Positions 10,791 through 21,868 of a stretch of DNA of 64,000 bases are shown here, piece by piece. The stretch lies in assembly GCA_025667525.1 (NCBI GenBank), contig CM046878.1, positions 81,984,196-82,048,195 of the forward strand, read 5' to 3'. Under the pieces are notes generated by a model. The model was given only the letters and a program-made list of their open reading frames with translations, was not told where the DNA came from and searched no databases. Position numbers and translations under genes: made by a program. Position 1 is the stretch's first letter; each line of letters begins with the position of its first letter. This DNA is from Glebionis coronaria. Lineage: Eukaryota > Streptophyta > Magnoliopsida > Asterales > Asteraceae.

Positions 10791-13700
10791 TTATTGCATG
10801 AATTCGCTAGCTAGTTGCAGCCCAATTGCCTTGGCATGCTTAACTACCTTTGGCCTAGATAAAGCCTTAGTAAAAGGATCAGCTACGTTATCATCTGTGT
10901 GAACTTTTATTAATTTTATTTCTCGAGCTTCCACTTGTTCTCGAACGTAGTGATATCTACGTTTAAAGTGTCTGGCGCCCTTCATGACTCCAGGGTCATT
11001 GGCGAATATTATTGCCGCAGAATTGTCACAATATATATCAATAGGTTCTTTAATTGAAGGCATCACTCCAAGATCTCCAATAAACTTCCTAATCCAAACA
11101 GCTTCCATTGCAGCTTCTGAAGCGGCCATGTACTCAGATTGAGTCGCATGCATAGCAATGGTTTTCTGCTTACTGCTCTTCCAGTCAACTGCTCCTCCAT
11201 TGATGACAAACACGTAACCCGTCTGAGACTTCGTATCGTCTTTATCACATTGCCAGGACGCATCACAGAATCCTGTTACATTCAATTCTGTGTCTGGTTT
11301 ACCCCCGAATACCAAAAACATATCTTTCGTACTTCTCAAATACTTCAAAATATGCTTAACAGCAGTCCAGTGGGACTTCCCTGGATTCTGTTGGTATCTA
11401 CTGACCAAGTTCTGAGCAAACGCCACATCGGGCCTTGTGCATCTTACAGCATACATAATAGATCCTACAGCCGAAGCATAAGGCACCTTCTTCATGTAAG
11501 CCACCTCTTCAGGTGATGATGCATCTTTCTCATGACTTAACTCATGCTTAACCTCCATCGGTAAGAAACCTTTCTTAGAGTTATGCATGTTATATTTCTT
11601 CAATATCTTATCAATATAAGCATCTTGGCTAAGACCAATTAACCGTCTACTCCTATCTCGATAGATTTTAATTCCCAGAATATATGCAGCATCTCCCAAA
11701 TCTTTCATAGAGAAGCATTTACCAAGATAATCCTTAACTTCCTTAAGTCTTGGAATGTTACTTCCCATGATCAATATGTCATCGACATATAGAATTAGGA
11801 ACACTACATTACTCCCACTAGCTTTGCGGTATACACATGGCTCATCACGATTTTGAATAAATCCAAACTTTTTGATTTCTTCATCAAATCGCTTATTCCA
11901 TTGACGTGATGCTTGCTTCAAACCATAAATAGACCTTTGAAGTTTGCACACGCGTTTTGGAAATTTAGGATCAACATACCCTTCCGGTTGTTGCATATAG
12001 ATGTCTTCATCTAAGCGACCGTTCAAGAAGGCAGTTTTAACATCCATTTGCCATATCTCATAGTCATAGTATGCTGCTATAGCTATGAGAATCCTAATAG
12101 CTCGTAAGTCTGCTACAGGAGAGAATGTCTCCTCGTAGTCTATGCCAAAAGTTTGAGTAAAACCTTTAGCCACTAAACGTGCTTTATAAGATTGTACATC
12201 ACCATCCATGTCAGTTTTCTTCTTATAGATCCACCTATTTTTCACTACTTTAGCATTTTTAGGTGCGTCCACAAGAATCCAAACATCATTGATTTCCATG
12301 GATTTCATTTCCTCATTCATCGCAACCATCCATTTTGACTTTTCTGGATCAGACATTGCGGATCGATAGTTAGCAGGTTCACCAAGATCCCCTACTTCCT
12401 CCTCATCATCCTCTATGTATAGACATAGTTTGTCCGGCGCACGTATAGTCCTTTGAGACCTACGTGGAGGAATTAATTCCGGTGGAACACTCAGACTTTC
12501 TGGTTCTACAGGAATTTCATCGCTAGTATTTTCAGAAGGCAATGTATCTTCTTGAATTTCTTCAAGATCATAATTTCTCCCACTGAATTCTTGATTTACA
12601 AGATCATTTTCAAGGAAGTCTCCATACCGAGCCACAACTATCTTGTTCTCAGCCGGATAATAAAAGTAGTAACCCATAGTTTCCTTAAAGATACATTTTA
12701 CTGAGCGTTGTTGGAGTTTATCTCCAGAGTCACGTTTCACATACGCCTCACAACCCCAGACTTTCAAATAAGACAAATATGGCTTCTTGCCATGCCATAG
12801 TTCATATGGTGTCTTATCAACCTTCTTTGTGAGAACCATATTCAGAATAAGAATAGCAGTTTCAAGAGCATAATCCCAAAAAGATAATGGTAAAGTTGTA
12901 AGATTAAACATAGATCGTACCATATCCAATAATGTACGATTTCTCCTTTCAGATACACCATTTTGTTGTGGAGTATACGGAGAAGTAAGTTTCTGAACAA
13001 TTCCATTCTCACTTAAATAATCTTTAAACTCTTGACTTAAATATTCACCACCACGGTCAGAACGAAGAGCTTTAATCTTCTTTCCCAGTTGTAACTCTAC
13101 TTCGGCTTTAAACGTTTTGAATGTTTCAAATACCTCATGTTTATGCTTAAGTAAATAAACATAACCATAACGGCTATAATCATCCGTAAACGTCAAGAAG
13201 TAGCTAGCACCTTTCCTCGACACATGTCTAAGTGGTCCACACACATCAGTATGTATCAAACCAAGTAGTTCAGTAGCCCTTTCAATATTGCTATTAAAAG
13301 GTTTCTTGGTCATCTTCCCAGAGATACAAGATTCACATTTATCAAATGATTCATCATTGATACTTTCCAAAAGCCCATCACGTTGCAGCTTTTGTATGCG
13401 AGTCTTCCCAATGTGGGCAAGTCTACAATGCCAAAGATAAGAAGAGTTCTTGTCAAACTTACTCTTCTTATTCATGCTAAAAACAGAATTATTTTTCCTC
13501 TTGGGATTTATATCATGCATGTTAATTTCAAAAACACCATTCACAGAAATTGCATCAAAATAGAATAGACCATCTTTGAAAACAGAAATTCTATTATTAT
13601 CAATCGTGTGAGTAAATCCAAGATCCAACATACTAGAAAAGGAAATAACACCCCTAACAATTGTAGGTGCATAATGACAATTATTTAAAAACAGTACTAA

Positions 13701-14843
13701 ACCCGAAGGTAAAACTAATTTAAATATTCTTATAGCTTCAACCGGTGCTTGTGCGCCATTGCCCACTTGCAGAGATTGTTCCCCATAGGATAGTCTCCTC
13801 TTCAACTCAAATCCCTGCAGGGTATTACAAATGTTAATACCACATCCCGTATCATATACCCAGGAGTTTGATTTGTATGAAAGATTAAATAACTCTATCA
13901 TAAATAAGTTACCTGAAGATGGTGCTGCAGCAACTTGCTCAGCCTTCTTCTTATGTTCTGCCATTTCATGGAGATAGAGAGAGCAATTCCTCTTCCAGTG
14001 TCCAGTCATCTTGCAGTGGTGACAAGTCTCATCTTTCAGAGATTTCTTAGCAAAGTTATGCTTCGGTTTTGATGTAGTCGCAACTTGCTTGCTCTTATCA
14101 ACCTTGCCTTTGCCTTTCTGCTTCTTATTCCCTTGCGGTTTTGGTTTCAACACTCTACCCTTTTGTACATAAAGTACTTGAGGAGTAGCAGTGGGTGCCT
14201 TATCTTTCAAACCCTTTTCGAAGTCAATGAGCATTGCATGCAAATCATTCACTGTCTTCCCCGTACAATGCATATTATAGTTACGAACAAAATCACCGAA
14301 GTCCTTATTAAGGGACCTATTGATCAAGTTAATAGCCATATTATGATCGAAGGGTTGTCCTAGTGCGATGAGTTGTTCCATATAACCCCTCATCTCCATG
14401 TAATGTGCACTTACGGACTTTCCAGGAGCTTGCTTGCAACTATGTAGAGCATCAACCAGATCATAGATCTCTACAGCTTGTGGCGTTTCATACACTGCCT
14501 TGAGTTCATCAAGCATCTGCTTAGGATGAAATAGCTCATACTTCCTTTGAAGTGATGGAGCCATTCTCCCTAACATTACAGCAGCCACCTCATGGTGCTT
14601 CTTAACGTTAGCAGCGTGTTGAAGCCTTTCCGCATCAGTTGCTCCTTCAGCAAGATCCTCCGGAAAAGGAGTTTCCAAGATATTGATGGTACCCGCTGCT
14701 CTCAGAACAATTCTTAGTGAGCGGTACCAATCATTGAAATTAGGGCCAGTAAGTTCAGGCCGTTCAAAAAATGCTTTGAACGCCGAGCTTATTGTCAGAT
14801 TGTTTTCGGGTTGAGCCATTTCTACAGAAATAAGTTCAAACAT
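10791..14843 (-). CDS. Ty1-copia Gag-Pol polyprotein, intact
   Basis: A single 1350-residue frame carries the copia order: gag, protease, integrase, reverse transcriptase, RNase H. Translation probably starts at the second Met (MAQPENN, about residue 9), the common gag start; the upstream Met is in frame. Gag has a CCHC knuckle CHHCKMTGHWKRNC near residues 274–287. The protease has DTGCG near 331. Integrase has the HH/CC zinc site (about 472–505), HTDVCG (Asp ~532), SDRGGE (Asp ~596) and the Glu of GVSERRN (~632). Reverse transcriptase has YVDD at about 1019–1022. RNase H has FCDAS (~1195), YCDNS (~1272) and ADPFTK (~1322). No internal stop or frameshift was seen, so this polyprotein may still be functional. 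The proteins would make virus-like particles, copy the RNA and integrate the cDNA. Confidence 0.97.
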   Translation of the reverse strand: MFELISVEMAQPENNLTISSAFKAFFERPELTGPNFNDWYRSLRIVLRAAGTINILETPFPEDLAEGATDAERLQHAANVKKHHEVAAVMLGRMAPSLQRKYELFHPKQMLDELKAVYETPQAVEIYDLVDALHSCKQAPGKSVSAHYMEMRGYMEQLIALGQPFDHNMAINLINRSLNKDFGDFVRNYNMHCTGKTVNDLHAMLIDFEKGLKDKAPTATPQVLYVQKGRVLKPKPQGNKKQKGKGKVDKSKQVATTSKPKHNFAKKSLKDETCHHCKMTGHWKRNCSLYLHEMAEHKKKAEQVAAAPSSGNLFMIELFNLSYKSNSWVYDTGCGINICNTLQGFELKRRLSYGEQSLQVGNGAQAPVEAIRIFKLVLPSGLVLFLNNCHYAPTIVRGVISFSSMLDLGFTHTIDNNRISVFKDGLFYFDAISVNGVFEINMHDINPKRKNNSVFSMNKKSKFDKNSSYLWHCRLAHIGKTRIQKLQRDGLLESINDESFDKCESCISGKMTKKPFNSNIERATELLGLIHTDVCGPLRHVSRKGASYFLTFTDDYSRYGYVYLLKHKHEVFETFKTFKAEVELQLGKKIKALRSDRGGEYLSQEFKDYLSENGIVQKLTSPYTPQQNGVSERRNRTLLDMVRSMFNLTTLPLSFWDYALETAILILNMVLTKKVDKTPYELWHGKKPYLSYLKVWGCEAYVKRDSGDKLQQRSVKCIFKETMGYYFYYPAENKIVVARYGDFLENDLVNQEFSGRNYDLEEIQEDTLPSENTSDEIPVEPESLSVPPELIPPRRSQRTIRAPDKLCLYIEDDEEEVGDLGEPANYRSAMSDPEKSKWMVAMNEEMKSMEINDVWILVDAPKNAKVVKNRWIYKKKTDMDGDVQSYKARLVAKGFTQTFGIDYEETFSPVADLRAIRILIAIAAYYDYEIWQMDVKTAFLNGRLDEDIYMQQPEGYVDPKFPKRVCKLQRSIYGLKQASRQWNKRFDEEIKKFGFIQNRDEPCVYRKASGSNVVFLILYVDDILIMGSNIPRLKEVKDYLGKCFSMKDLGDAAYILGIKIYRDRSRRLIGLSQDAYIDKILKKYNMHNSKKGFLPMEVKHELSHEKDASSPEEVAYMKKVPYASAVGSIMYAVRCTRPDVAFAQNLVSRYQQNPGKSHWTAVKHILKYLRSTKDMFLVFGGKPDTELNVTGFCDASWQCDKDDTKSQTGYVFVINGGAVDWKSSKQKTIAMHATQSEYMAASEAAMEAVWIRKFIGDLGVMPSIKEPIDIYCDNSAAIIFANDPGVMKGARHFKRRYHYVREQVEAREIKLIKVHTDDNVADPFTKALSRPKVVKHAKAIGLQLASEFMQ

Positions 14844-16210
14844 TAGTATTTTCGATAATAAAATTCAAGAAAATAAAATTACCCCGGTAATAAAACCATA
14901 GTATTTCCTTGAAAAACTAGAATCCATATTGACATAGATTTATCACATCAGTTGATCTGCTAGTGACAAATGTATTCAACATAGTAACTTGTCGAACAAT
15001 TATTGCCAAATCATATTGCAATTTCTAGATATGTCAGGGATTTACATTGCCAAAACCTTTTGCATTGTAAACATGTTTTATCCCTTCTTTATGCCTTAAG
15101 TTTCCAGTTCTCACTGAGTAACTCAATTAAGTCGACTAATCTAAAGAACGTAAAACCTTCATGTGCAATCTTATTCAGTCATGAAGTTTTCTCTCCATTA
15201 CAACATCGTCCGATATCTTATATGACGACAATTGTAGCTTCAAGTGTTCGTCAATTAGAGGGCATATGACTTAAATTTTTAGGGTATAGATTTTGGTGTC
15301 AAAATCATGTATGGAGAAGCATGCATACATCTCCATAGCATAAGTTTAATAAAAACGTTTAGTAAACTTTTTGGTGAGACTAAAAGTTCATCATATATTT
15401 GCAAGTTGAGGTATTGGTTAAACCAAACAACCTTAAAGAATTATACCAATAACAACCGTAGGTAATTCCAATTTTGACGCACAGGCGAGCCGGGAATTTG
15501 GTCAGCGTAAAAGCATAGCACCTCCTTCCTTAACCGGGTACTTGACCAGCGGTGCGTTATACCCACTTTATAGTTTGTCAAAATTGAGTAGGCCGTTAAG
15601 TTGCTATTGCAATTCTAATCAACACAAATCATATGTAATTTAGATCTCAAAACAATTCATTAATTTTGATAGGATTTAGTCCATATTATTTTTCCTTAAA
15701 AAAAATTACCCTTGTTTACAACATACAATAAAAAAAAAATGCATGAAAACAAGTAGTACAAAAAAAAACTAAATCAAATAGCCACATGCAAACAATTTAT
15801 TCAAAGAACATCAAATCTAGGGTTTTTATGAACATAAAAAGTCTTCCCTAATTTTAAAACTTTGAATCAAATGAAGCAAATAGCAATCAAAATTATATGA
15901 TCCGTAAAAAAACATGCATGTTTATTACGGATCTTCCATATTCTCTTAACAATTAAAAAACTACTACGGATCGTAACCACACATGACATAACAATTAATT
16001 CATGCATAAATCTAAAGTTAATTACCATGTAATTTTAGGGTTTACAAATTTTTTTTTTTTATATATATAAAAAACGGCAAAGCCTTTTTTTTTTAAACAA
16101 TAAAAACAAAACCCCTAAATTTTATAAAACCTAAAAACAACATGTAATTTTAACACAAATCAATATTAGTTAAAAAACTTTAGATCTTGATAATTATAAT
16201 CATGTTAAAA

Positions 16211-16226
16211 CGGCTCTCGATGCCAC
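16211..16226 (-). promoter_or_regulatory. Primer-binding site of the copia element
   Basis: On the minus strand, directly after the 5' LTR, the sequence reads TGGCATCGAGAGCCG. It resembles the initiator-Met-tRNA site TGGTATCAGAGCC with one substitution and one extra G. Position against the LTR supports the role; the tRNA identity is less certain. Confidence 0.65.
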
Positions 16227-17002
16227 TGATGGTTTAAGATCATCATAACAATTATAAAAACCCTAACATAGATCAAAGAGCATACAGCGGAAGCAGATTA
16301 ACAAGATCTATAAATAACACAATTATAATTAATCAAGGCTAGGGTTACATACCTTTTCCTTAGCAGAATGATCACCGGTAAAAATAGATCAAGAACACTA
16401 CCAGGATGTAATCTAAAATAAGATCACACCACGATCTTGTACACACGTGATACGATGAGCTAATCGTGAGTCTAGCACGAACAGACCCGAGCCTTCCAAG
16501 TCTATGGAAGATCTACCCAACAACCCTAGAGAGGGGCTAGGACTAGATCTAAAATAGCTTATAGAAAATCAAAGAAGAACCCTAATAAGGGTGTGTTTGG
16601 CCGGCGGTTAGAGCAAAGAAAAGAGAGAATGGAGTGAAAAATTATGAGGCTTTAGGTTTGTTTATATACACCTTGGAAAACTTCTCTTCCAAGGTTAAAC
16701 AAGATAAAGCAACAAAATCTTTTCCCTTCTCTCTTGTCTCCTCTATTTAGGCCGGATATATTATGTGCTAAAGGGGGTTTCCAGAACTTTCTGACACCTT
16801 CTTTTAGCTTCTTTAATATTCTATAACGATCGTTTAAAACTTAACCTTTAATTACTTAACGGTCGTTAGCTGCAGTTTGATTTAATAAATATAATAAATA
16901 TATTTAATAAATAAATTAACTCTTCACGTAATGTGTGCAATCCCGTGATCTCGAGTTCGATCCTATCACACGACTATCGATTTTAAAGTCCATAAACTTT
17001 CA
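16227..17002 (-). repeat. 5' LTR of the copia element, with promoter
   Basis: This is the upstream LTR for the minus-strand polyprotein. A TATATAAAC box on the minus strand (about 16661–16670) is a likely core promoter for the element's transcript, followed downstream by the leader. Differences from the left LTR were seen near the positions matching 9388, 9474 and 9688 of that copy. Confidence 0.9.
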
Positions 17003-17007
17003 TTGTA

Positions 17008-17671
17008 AACTAAAACTAATTGGCAATTGGTACCAACAATGACAGATCTCAGATTTTGTCTCCAAATATAACTAGTGCTAAAGCAATGTTCTTTTTGTTG
17101 TACGTTCTTATGAGCAGGAGCCATCTTATTTGGCATACCACAGGGTGGGTCCTTATGCCACCAACGCAAGTCGGTGAAGCCTGATTAAGAAGGGATACAT
17201 GGGAACTTGGAGACGTTGGGTTACAAAGATGACGATGGAGCACTGAGGTTTGTTTGTGGTCTTTGCTCTACTTTGACTTTTGAATTTGTTAACGATTGTC
17301 AGTGGTTCTAATGGTCTGCAGCTTTTCTTCAGAATGTGGACTAATCAGATCCATTGAACTCTAAGAAGAAAGGTGATTCTGCTCTATCGTCATAAAGAGC
17401 TATTGTAGCTCATTTATAATTTTGAAATTGTACTCTATAATTTCGTGTCGATGAGTTACTCTTGATGAAATAAAAAGGTCTTATACCCTTATGATTGACG
17501 GCAGATCAAAACCAATGCCAACAATGGGCAGAGTGGTCATAAACACAATTATAACGTATAATTTTGCTATGAACTTTATGTACACCACCCACGTAGTGAC
17601 TACAAAACTCTCAGAAAATATCACTCTTTAAAAAGAATCAAAATAGTACAGACTAAAAGCTAAATAAAAAG
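17008..17671. other. Intergenic spacer of the inverted duplication
   Basis: The first ~35 bases continue the 3' flank of the left gene copy and align with the right copy's flank; similarity then fades. No gene is recognised. The short minus-strand frames near 16966–17243 show no known motif. Confidence 0.6.
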
Positions 17672-17965
17672 ATTTGAACCAACCATGAAAACTCTCTCGA
17701 ATACGTTTTTTTATGCAACTCAGGGATTTATGCTGATAAAAGGACACTGGGTCTTGCATGTTGTAGAAAAAGTGGTTTTCGTTACCGTCTTTGTGAGGTT
17801 GAGGGCTCTGAGCAACGAACCATTGATATTTTGGTGATATTGGGGAAAACGATCATGCACTGCACTGAAGCACAAGAAAACTGCTTCTGCTCCATCTAGA
17901 TGTTCATAAAAAGATTAATTCTTAAATATAATGTTTTAGACCCAAATCATCAAAAACACAATAAA
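17672..17965 (-). pseudogene. Third DUF295 gene copy, 5' fragment only
   Basis: On the minus strand, ATGGAGCAGAAGCAG begins at 17895, the same start as both larger copies. Roughly 220 bp of coding sequence follow, up to the block corresponding to SFHGWLI. About 70 bp of upstream flank also match (AATCATCAAAAACACAA near 17940–17955). Small length changes disrupt the frame, and everything after the first ~70 codons is absent. It is a truncated relic, in the same orientation as the intact copy, which lies further to the right. Confidence 0.85.
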
Positions 17966-18961
17966 GTCAAAAGCCATTATGTCCCAACAACCTTAGACCA
18001 CTCCATCTTCTTCTGCTCTGCAATATATATCTGGCTTACTACAGACAGACCTGATTAGCACCGAGTCACCAACACATACAATGAAAAACTCTAACGATCA
18101 ATCACTACTATCAGCGGCTTCAAAAAAAATTACGCATACACAACAATCACCATAGACAGACGTAATTAACCTTAAAATTGCGAAAACAGATCCACAAACC
18201 AGAACAGTTCAATCAGCACTGTAAAAAACTTCAATACAGCAACAACAATGGGTACTTAACTCCAAACCATCCCGAGACCACAAACCCTGATATTTCAGTT
18301 GATGCCGTAACCATGTCAATACAACAGCAACAATTGGTACTAAAGCAGCTTCCAGCAATCACTACATAGCACCCTAACTTAATCAATATACTTTAACAAC
18401 GTCCTCACAGCAACATATATAGACAGAAATCGCTAAAGATAATCTGAATTCAATCGGTACTGTAAACGCTCCAATCAGAATTACGGCTTCCAGTTATCAC
18501 TTCAAGACAGACCTAATCCAAAAATAACTGCATTATCACTACAATCAGACCTAATTAACTTTCTAATAACATAAAAACAGCATAATTAGGGCTATTACCA
18601 TTCGAACGAGCTATAAATATAGCTCCAAACCATTCCGGAACCGCAAACCCTAACATTTCATTTGGCACCAATTGACAGTTTGTTTTTGTTTTCAAACCAT
18701 AACAAAATTGTTTGAAAGCTCGGCCTTTACACACTCGAAGTTGGCTCAAAATCCAGCTTGACCATCGCCATTACCTAGTAATAATGATTTGCATGTAGGA
18801 TACTCTATGTTTAGGACCCATTCAATTAACATAAGAACAACTAAAACAACAAAATGCTTAACAACCCCAGGTTCCCAATACAATGTTTAATATAAATCAA
18901 ACAAGCATAAATCGTTTAACTACTGGCATAAAGAATTCAATTGAACATAAGTTAAAATAAT
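17966..18961. other. 3' flank of the intact gene; no further gene seen
   Basis: About 1 kb of AT-rich sequence. The part at 18640–18960 is the 3' flank of the right gene and matches the left copy's flank at 9113–9216, for example GGCCGAGCTTTCAAACAATT on the minus strand. Variants of CAGACCTAATTA recur between 18040 and 18560 without forming an obvious array. No RNA gene or protein family is recognised. Confidence 0.6.
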
Positions 18962-21736
18962 TCAAACAGCAAAAGGTTTAATAGCTCCCCAAGTTGGTTC
19001 AATCCACGCATTGGCGTAGAGAGGAAGTTTGGTTCCGACAAAATCCCCAAAACTTTCTTCAATGTTTATGGCATTAAAAGTGTGATACATGCCAGTTTTG
19101 AGTGAATAGAACACCACCTTCCCATTCTTATTATAAAATCTTGCAAAGAAGATTTTGTCTTCCATTTCCGGCGTTTTGGCTTCAATGCAGAGGCATGCGC
19201 TGTCAGAGATGTAAATCGTGTGCCTTCCTAAACCATTTGTTTTCTCCCATTCTTTCGTGAGATCATTCAGCCTGAAAACCTCAATTGATTCTCCAAAATG
19301 GTCCACAAAGACAAGTAGCACATCTTTATCACATTTAGTCAGGAAATATTCTACTGGATACAATCTGGCGCAACTTCTCGGGGCTTCAACTACATCTTCT
19401 TCCCAAGAGTAATCTTCTTGACCCAAGTTTTTGAAAATACTAAGTTTTCCGTCTAAACACAAAGCATAAAGATCTCGGCCATAAAATATTGGATGAAAAA
19501 AGGCAAAAGCTTCATAATCGTCATCATCATCATCATTGTCCACACTAACCAAACGACTGACCAAACGCCAGGTTTGTTCTCCATGTACAAAGTGGATGTG
19601 CATGCCTTTATCGCCAAATCCAACAACCATACAATCTGGGGAAGTTGGTGGTGCTGAGAAGCACAAAATATTGATGTCATCATTTACCTCGGGAAGATCA
19701 TGTACCTCATTTGTGAAGGGGTTACAAAACACCAATTCACGCTCACGCTCAGTGTAATACAACAACCAACCATAACGCGAAAAACATAGTTCGCCATCAC
19801 CGATTGGAGCTTGTAGTTTTTTCATAAAGTACTTGTTACCGTACAAAGGATCTTCAAAAGTGACAATGCCTCGCTTTTTGTCTACCAACATTAGCCACGG
19901 CGAAAGCAAAGAATAATTCTGGAATCTCTTTAATGCTACTTCACCTCTCCATTGTACGATGGGCGCTGCTAAATGACAGCGTTTGCATGTAGCACGAAAG
20001 TTCAAGTATTCCAAGCCAATACAAAACTCCATAATCATGTCGAAAACACCAAATGGAAGATTAAGCAGTTGTGATTCATCAAGTTCAACATCATCATCAT
20101 CATCATCATTAACTAATCTTGCCACTATCCCACGGTCCTTGTCTTCTATTTCTTTATTAACTTTAGCATAAGCAACTGCTAACCTGCAAAAGATAAAAAA
20201 AATTTGGGGTAAAATTTATGGTATAAAATAAGGAATGGGAATAGCATCTGTACAGCAAAACAGTACAAACGATGTGTCCAGCAAGGGTCCTAAATTTAAT
20301 TTCCTCGCATTTTTAAACAATTTATCCCGTCATCAACTGCTTCACAATCTCCCACAACCTTCAGATCCTAACCTTGTGTGGGTTATGTCAATGAAAAGAT
20401 TGAAAAAGACAAGGTTATGAAAAATTGTTTGAAAGACAAAAAGCGGGTAAAAGTGTAAATACTACAAAAAGATGTCTGAAAGAGTTCCATATGAAAAGTT
20501 AAAAATTAGAGGATATTACATTTAGAACCCTAGCTGCACACATAATATCTAACGTTATTGCTGTACACATCCCCACAATAGAAACATACAAATCAAGTAA
20601 AAGAATACTGCGTACCTGCATTCCCACGCTGAGACATGGCTAGTTGGTAGCAGCGGCGAAGGAAACATAGAAGATAGCAAGATTGTTCTATCACTTAAAT
20701 TGTACGAGTATATGACTTTCCCCATTCTGCTACGAATGTATATATTATTAGCCCCAAACTCGGAGGCAATCCTAGGACTATAAGCCACCGAGTTATCACG
20801 AGCAAGATCCACAAACAAATTACCATCTTTTAGGTCTTCTACTTGTTCCCATATTCTAAGACTGGTGTAAAGACTGTTAACCTCTTCCTCCTCCAGTTCT
20901 CCCGGCCTCTTGCCAAATATGTCCCATTTTTTTAGGCCTTCCAAATTTTCCTGGTTCAGACTCGTCATATCTAATTTATGTAAAGCTACGTAAGAGAATG
21001 GTGTGTCTGCTTCCACAAGAAAATCAAGGCCTATAAGAATGCAGAACAATTCTGTATTGAATCCTCTCAAAAAAAAAAGGAAATCATGACCCCGAGAGTA
21101 GGGAATATGAGGGCATGCCGAAAATAACATAAGTTTGATCACAACTAATCCATCCCTAACCACAATGCCAATCTCAATGAGGACTTGATGTAAAGTATTG
21201 TCCGTATTCAAAGCATATACTTTACCATTGCAACAACATAGGTTATACAGTACACAGCCAAGCCCGGTTACTCTCAAGAGCTGCCTCATGTATCGTATCT
21301 CGGTCCATTTTAACCTCTTTCTTCCACGGTTTAGCAAGCAACAAACAAAGGTAGCTTTATCTCTTCTCGTTAGCAGTAGAATTGAATTGGGATCGTCGGG
21401 CGGCAACGACAAACAGCATTCTCTGATAGATGTGGAATCCCCATTATTTGTCAAAACTAACGGAGGAAGATGCATGATCTTTGAAGTAACAGGGTTCCAA
21501 AGAGACCACATGTTGTCGTTAGAGAGAATCAACCAACCATGAAAACTCCCGCGAATACGTCTATTATGCAACTCGGGGATTTGACACCGATAAAAGGACA
21601 GTGGGTCTTGTATGTTGAAGAAAAAGTGGTCTCCTTCACCGTCTTCCTCAGCTTGAGAAACGAACCATTGATATTTCGGCGAAAGGGGGGGAATTCCATC
21701 ATGCACTGAACCACAAGAAAGCTGCTTCTGCTCCAT
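18962..21736 (-). CDS. DUF295–F-box–DUF295 protein, intact right copy (two exons)
   Basis: Exon 1 is 21736–20616 and exon 2 is 20183–18962, joined across a 432-bp intron (CAG|GTACG…TTTTGCAG|G). The split Arg codon keeps the frame and the product is 780 residues. Residues ~30–370 form a DUF295 (KIB1-4 type) beta-propeller-like region with SLWNPVTSKI and HLPPL motifs. About residues 416–445 (LPFGVFDMIMEFC…CKRC) are F-box-like. About 450–775 form a second DUF295 region with VFCNPFTNEVHDLP. F-box proteins normally recruit substrates to SCF ubiquitin ligases through SKP1; the substrate is unknown. An acidic Asp run lies before the F-box and another near residue 595. The ATG agrees with the other two copies. 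The second half could also be a separate protein if the intron is retained, because exon 1 reads on into a stop. Confidence 0.9.
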
Positions 21737-21772
21737 CTAGATGTTCATATAAAAATTCCAACTTAACTAAAA

Positions 21773-21842
21773 AAATATAAGTAATGTTTTATAAACCAAA
21801 ACTAAAGAAATATAAGTAATGTTTTATAAACCAAAACTAAAA
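21773..21842. repeat. 35-bp direct duplication upstream of the intact gene
   Basis: Two nearly perfect copies of a 35-bp unit (AAATATAAGTAATG … CCAAAACTAAA) lie about 40 bp upstream of the start codon. The left gene copy has a single related unit near 5000–5020. It may alter the promoter or leader spacing; no effect can be read from sequence. Confidence 0.75.
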
Positions 21843-21868
21843 ATAGATAATCAGGCGTGTTTTATAAA

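Larger units (their letters stand above)
9217..17002 (-). mobile_element. Full-length Ty1-copia retrotransposon (young)
   Basis: A complete element of 7786 bp lies between 5-bp duplications TTGTA (9212–9216 and 17003–17007). Two 776-bp LTRs frame one polyprotein on the minus strand. The primer-binding site is beside the right LTR and a short purine tract beside the left one. The leader between primer site and gag is about 1.4 kb, and the stretch from stop codon to LTR about 0.8 kb; neither holds a recognisable gene. By eye the LTRs differ at about three places, so insertion was recent. It landed in the 3' flank of the left gene copy: the flanking sequence on both sides reads continuously and matches the right copy's 3' flank. 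Confidence 0.97.

Noticed and set aside
16966..17243. Short minus-strand frames beside the copia LTR
   Set aside because: They overlap the LTR end and spacer, have no motifs and lack support from the duplicated arm.
18178..18369. Gln-rich 63-residue open frame
   Set aside because: Low-complexity, in the 3' flank of the intact gene, without homologous frame elsewhere in the window.
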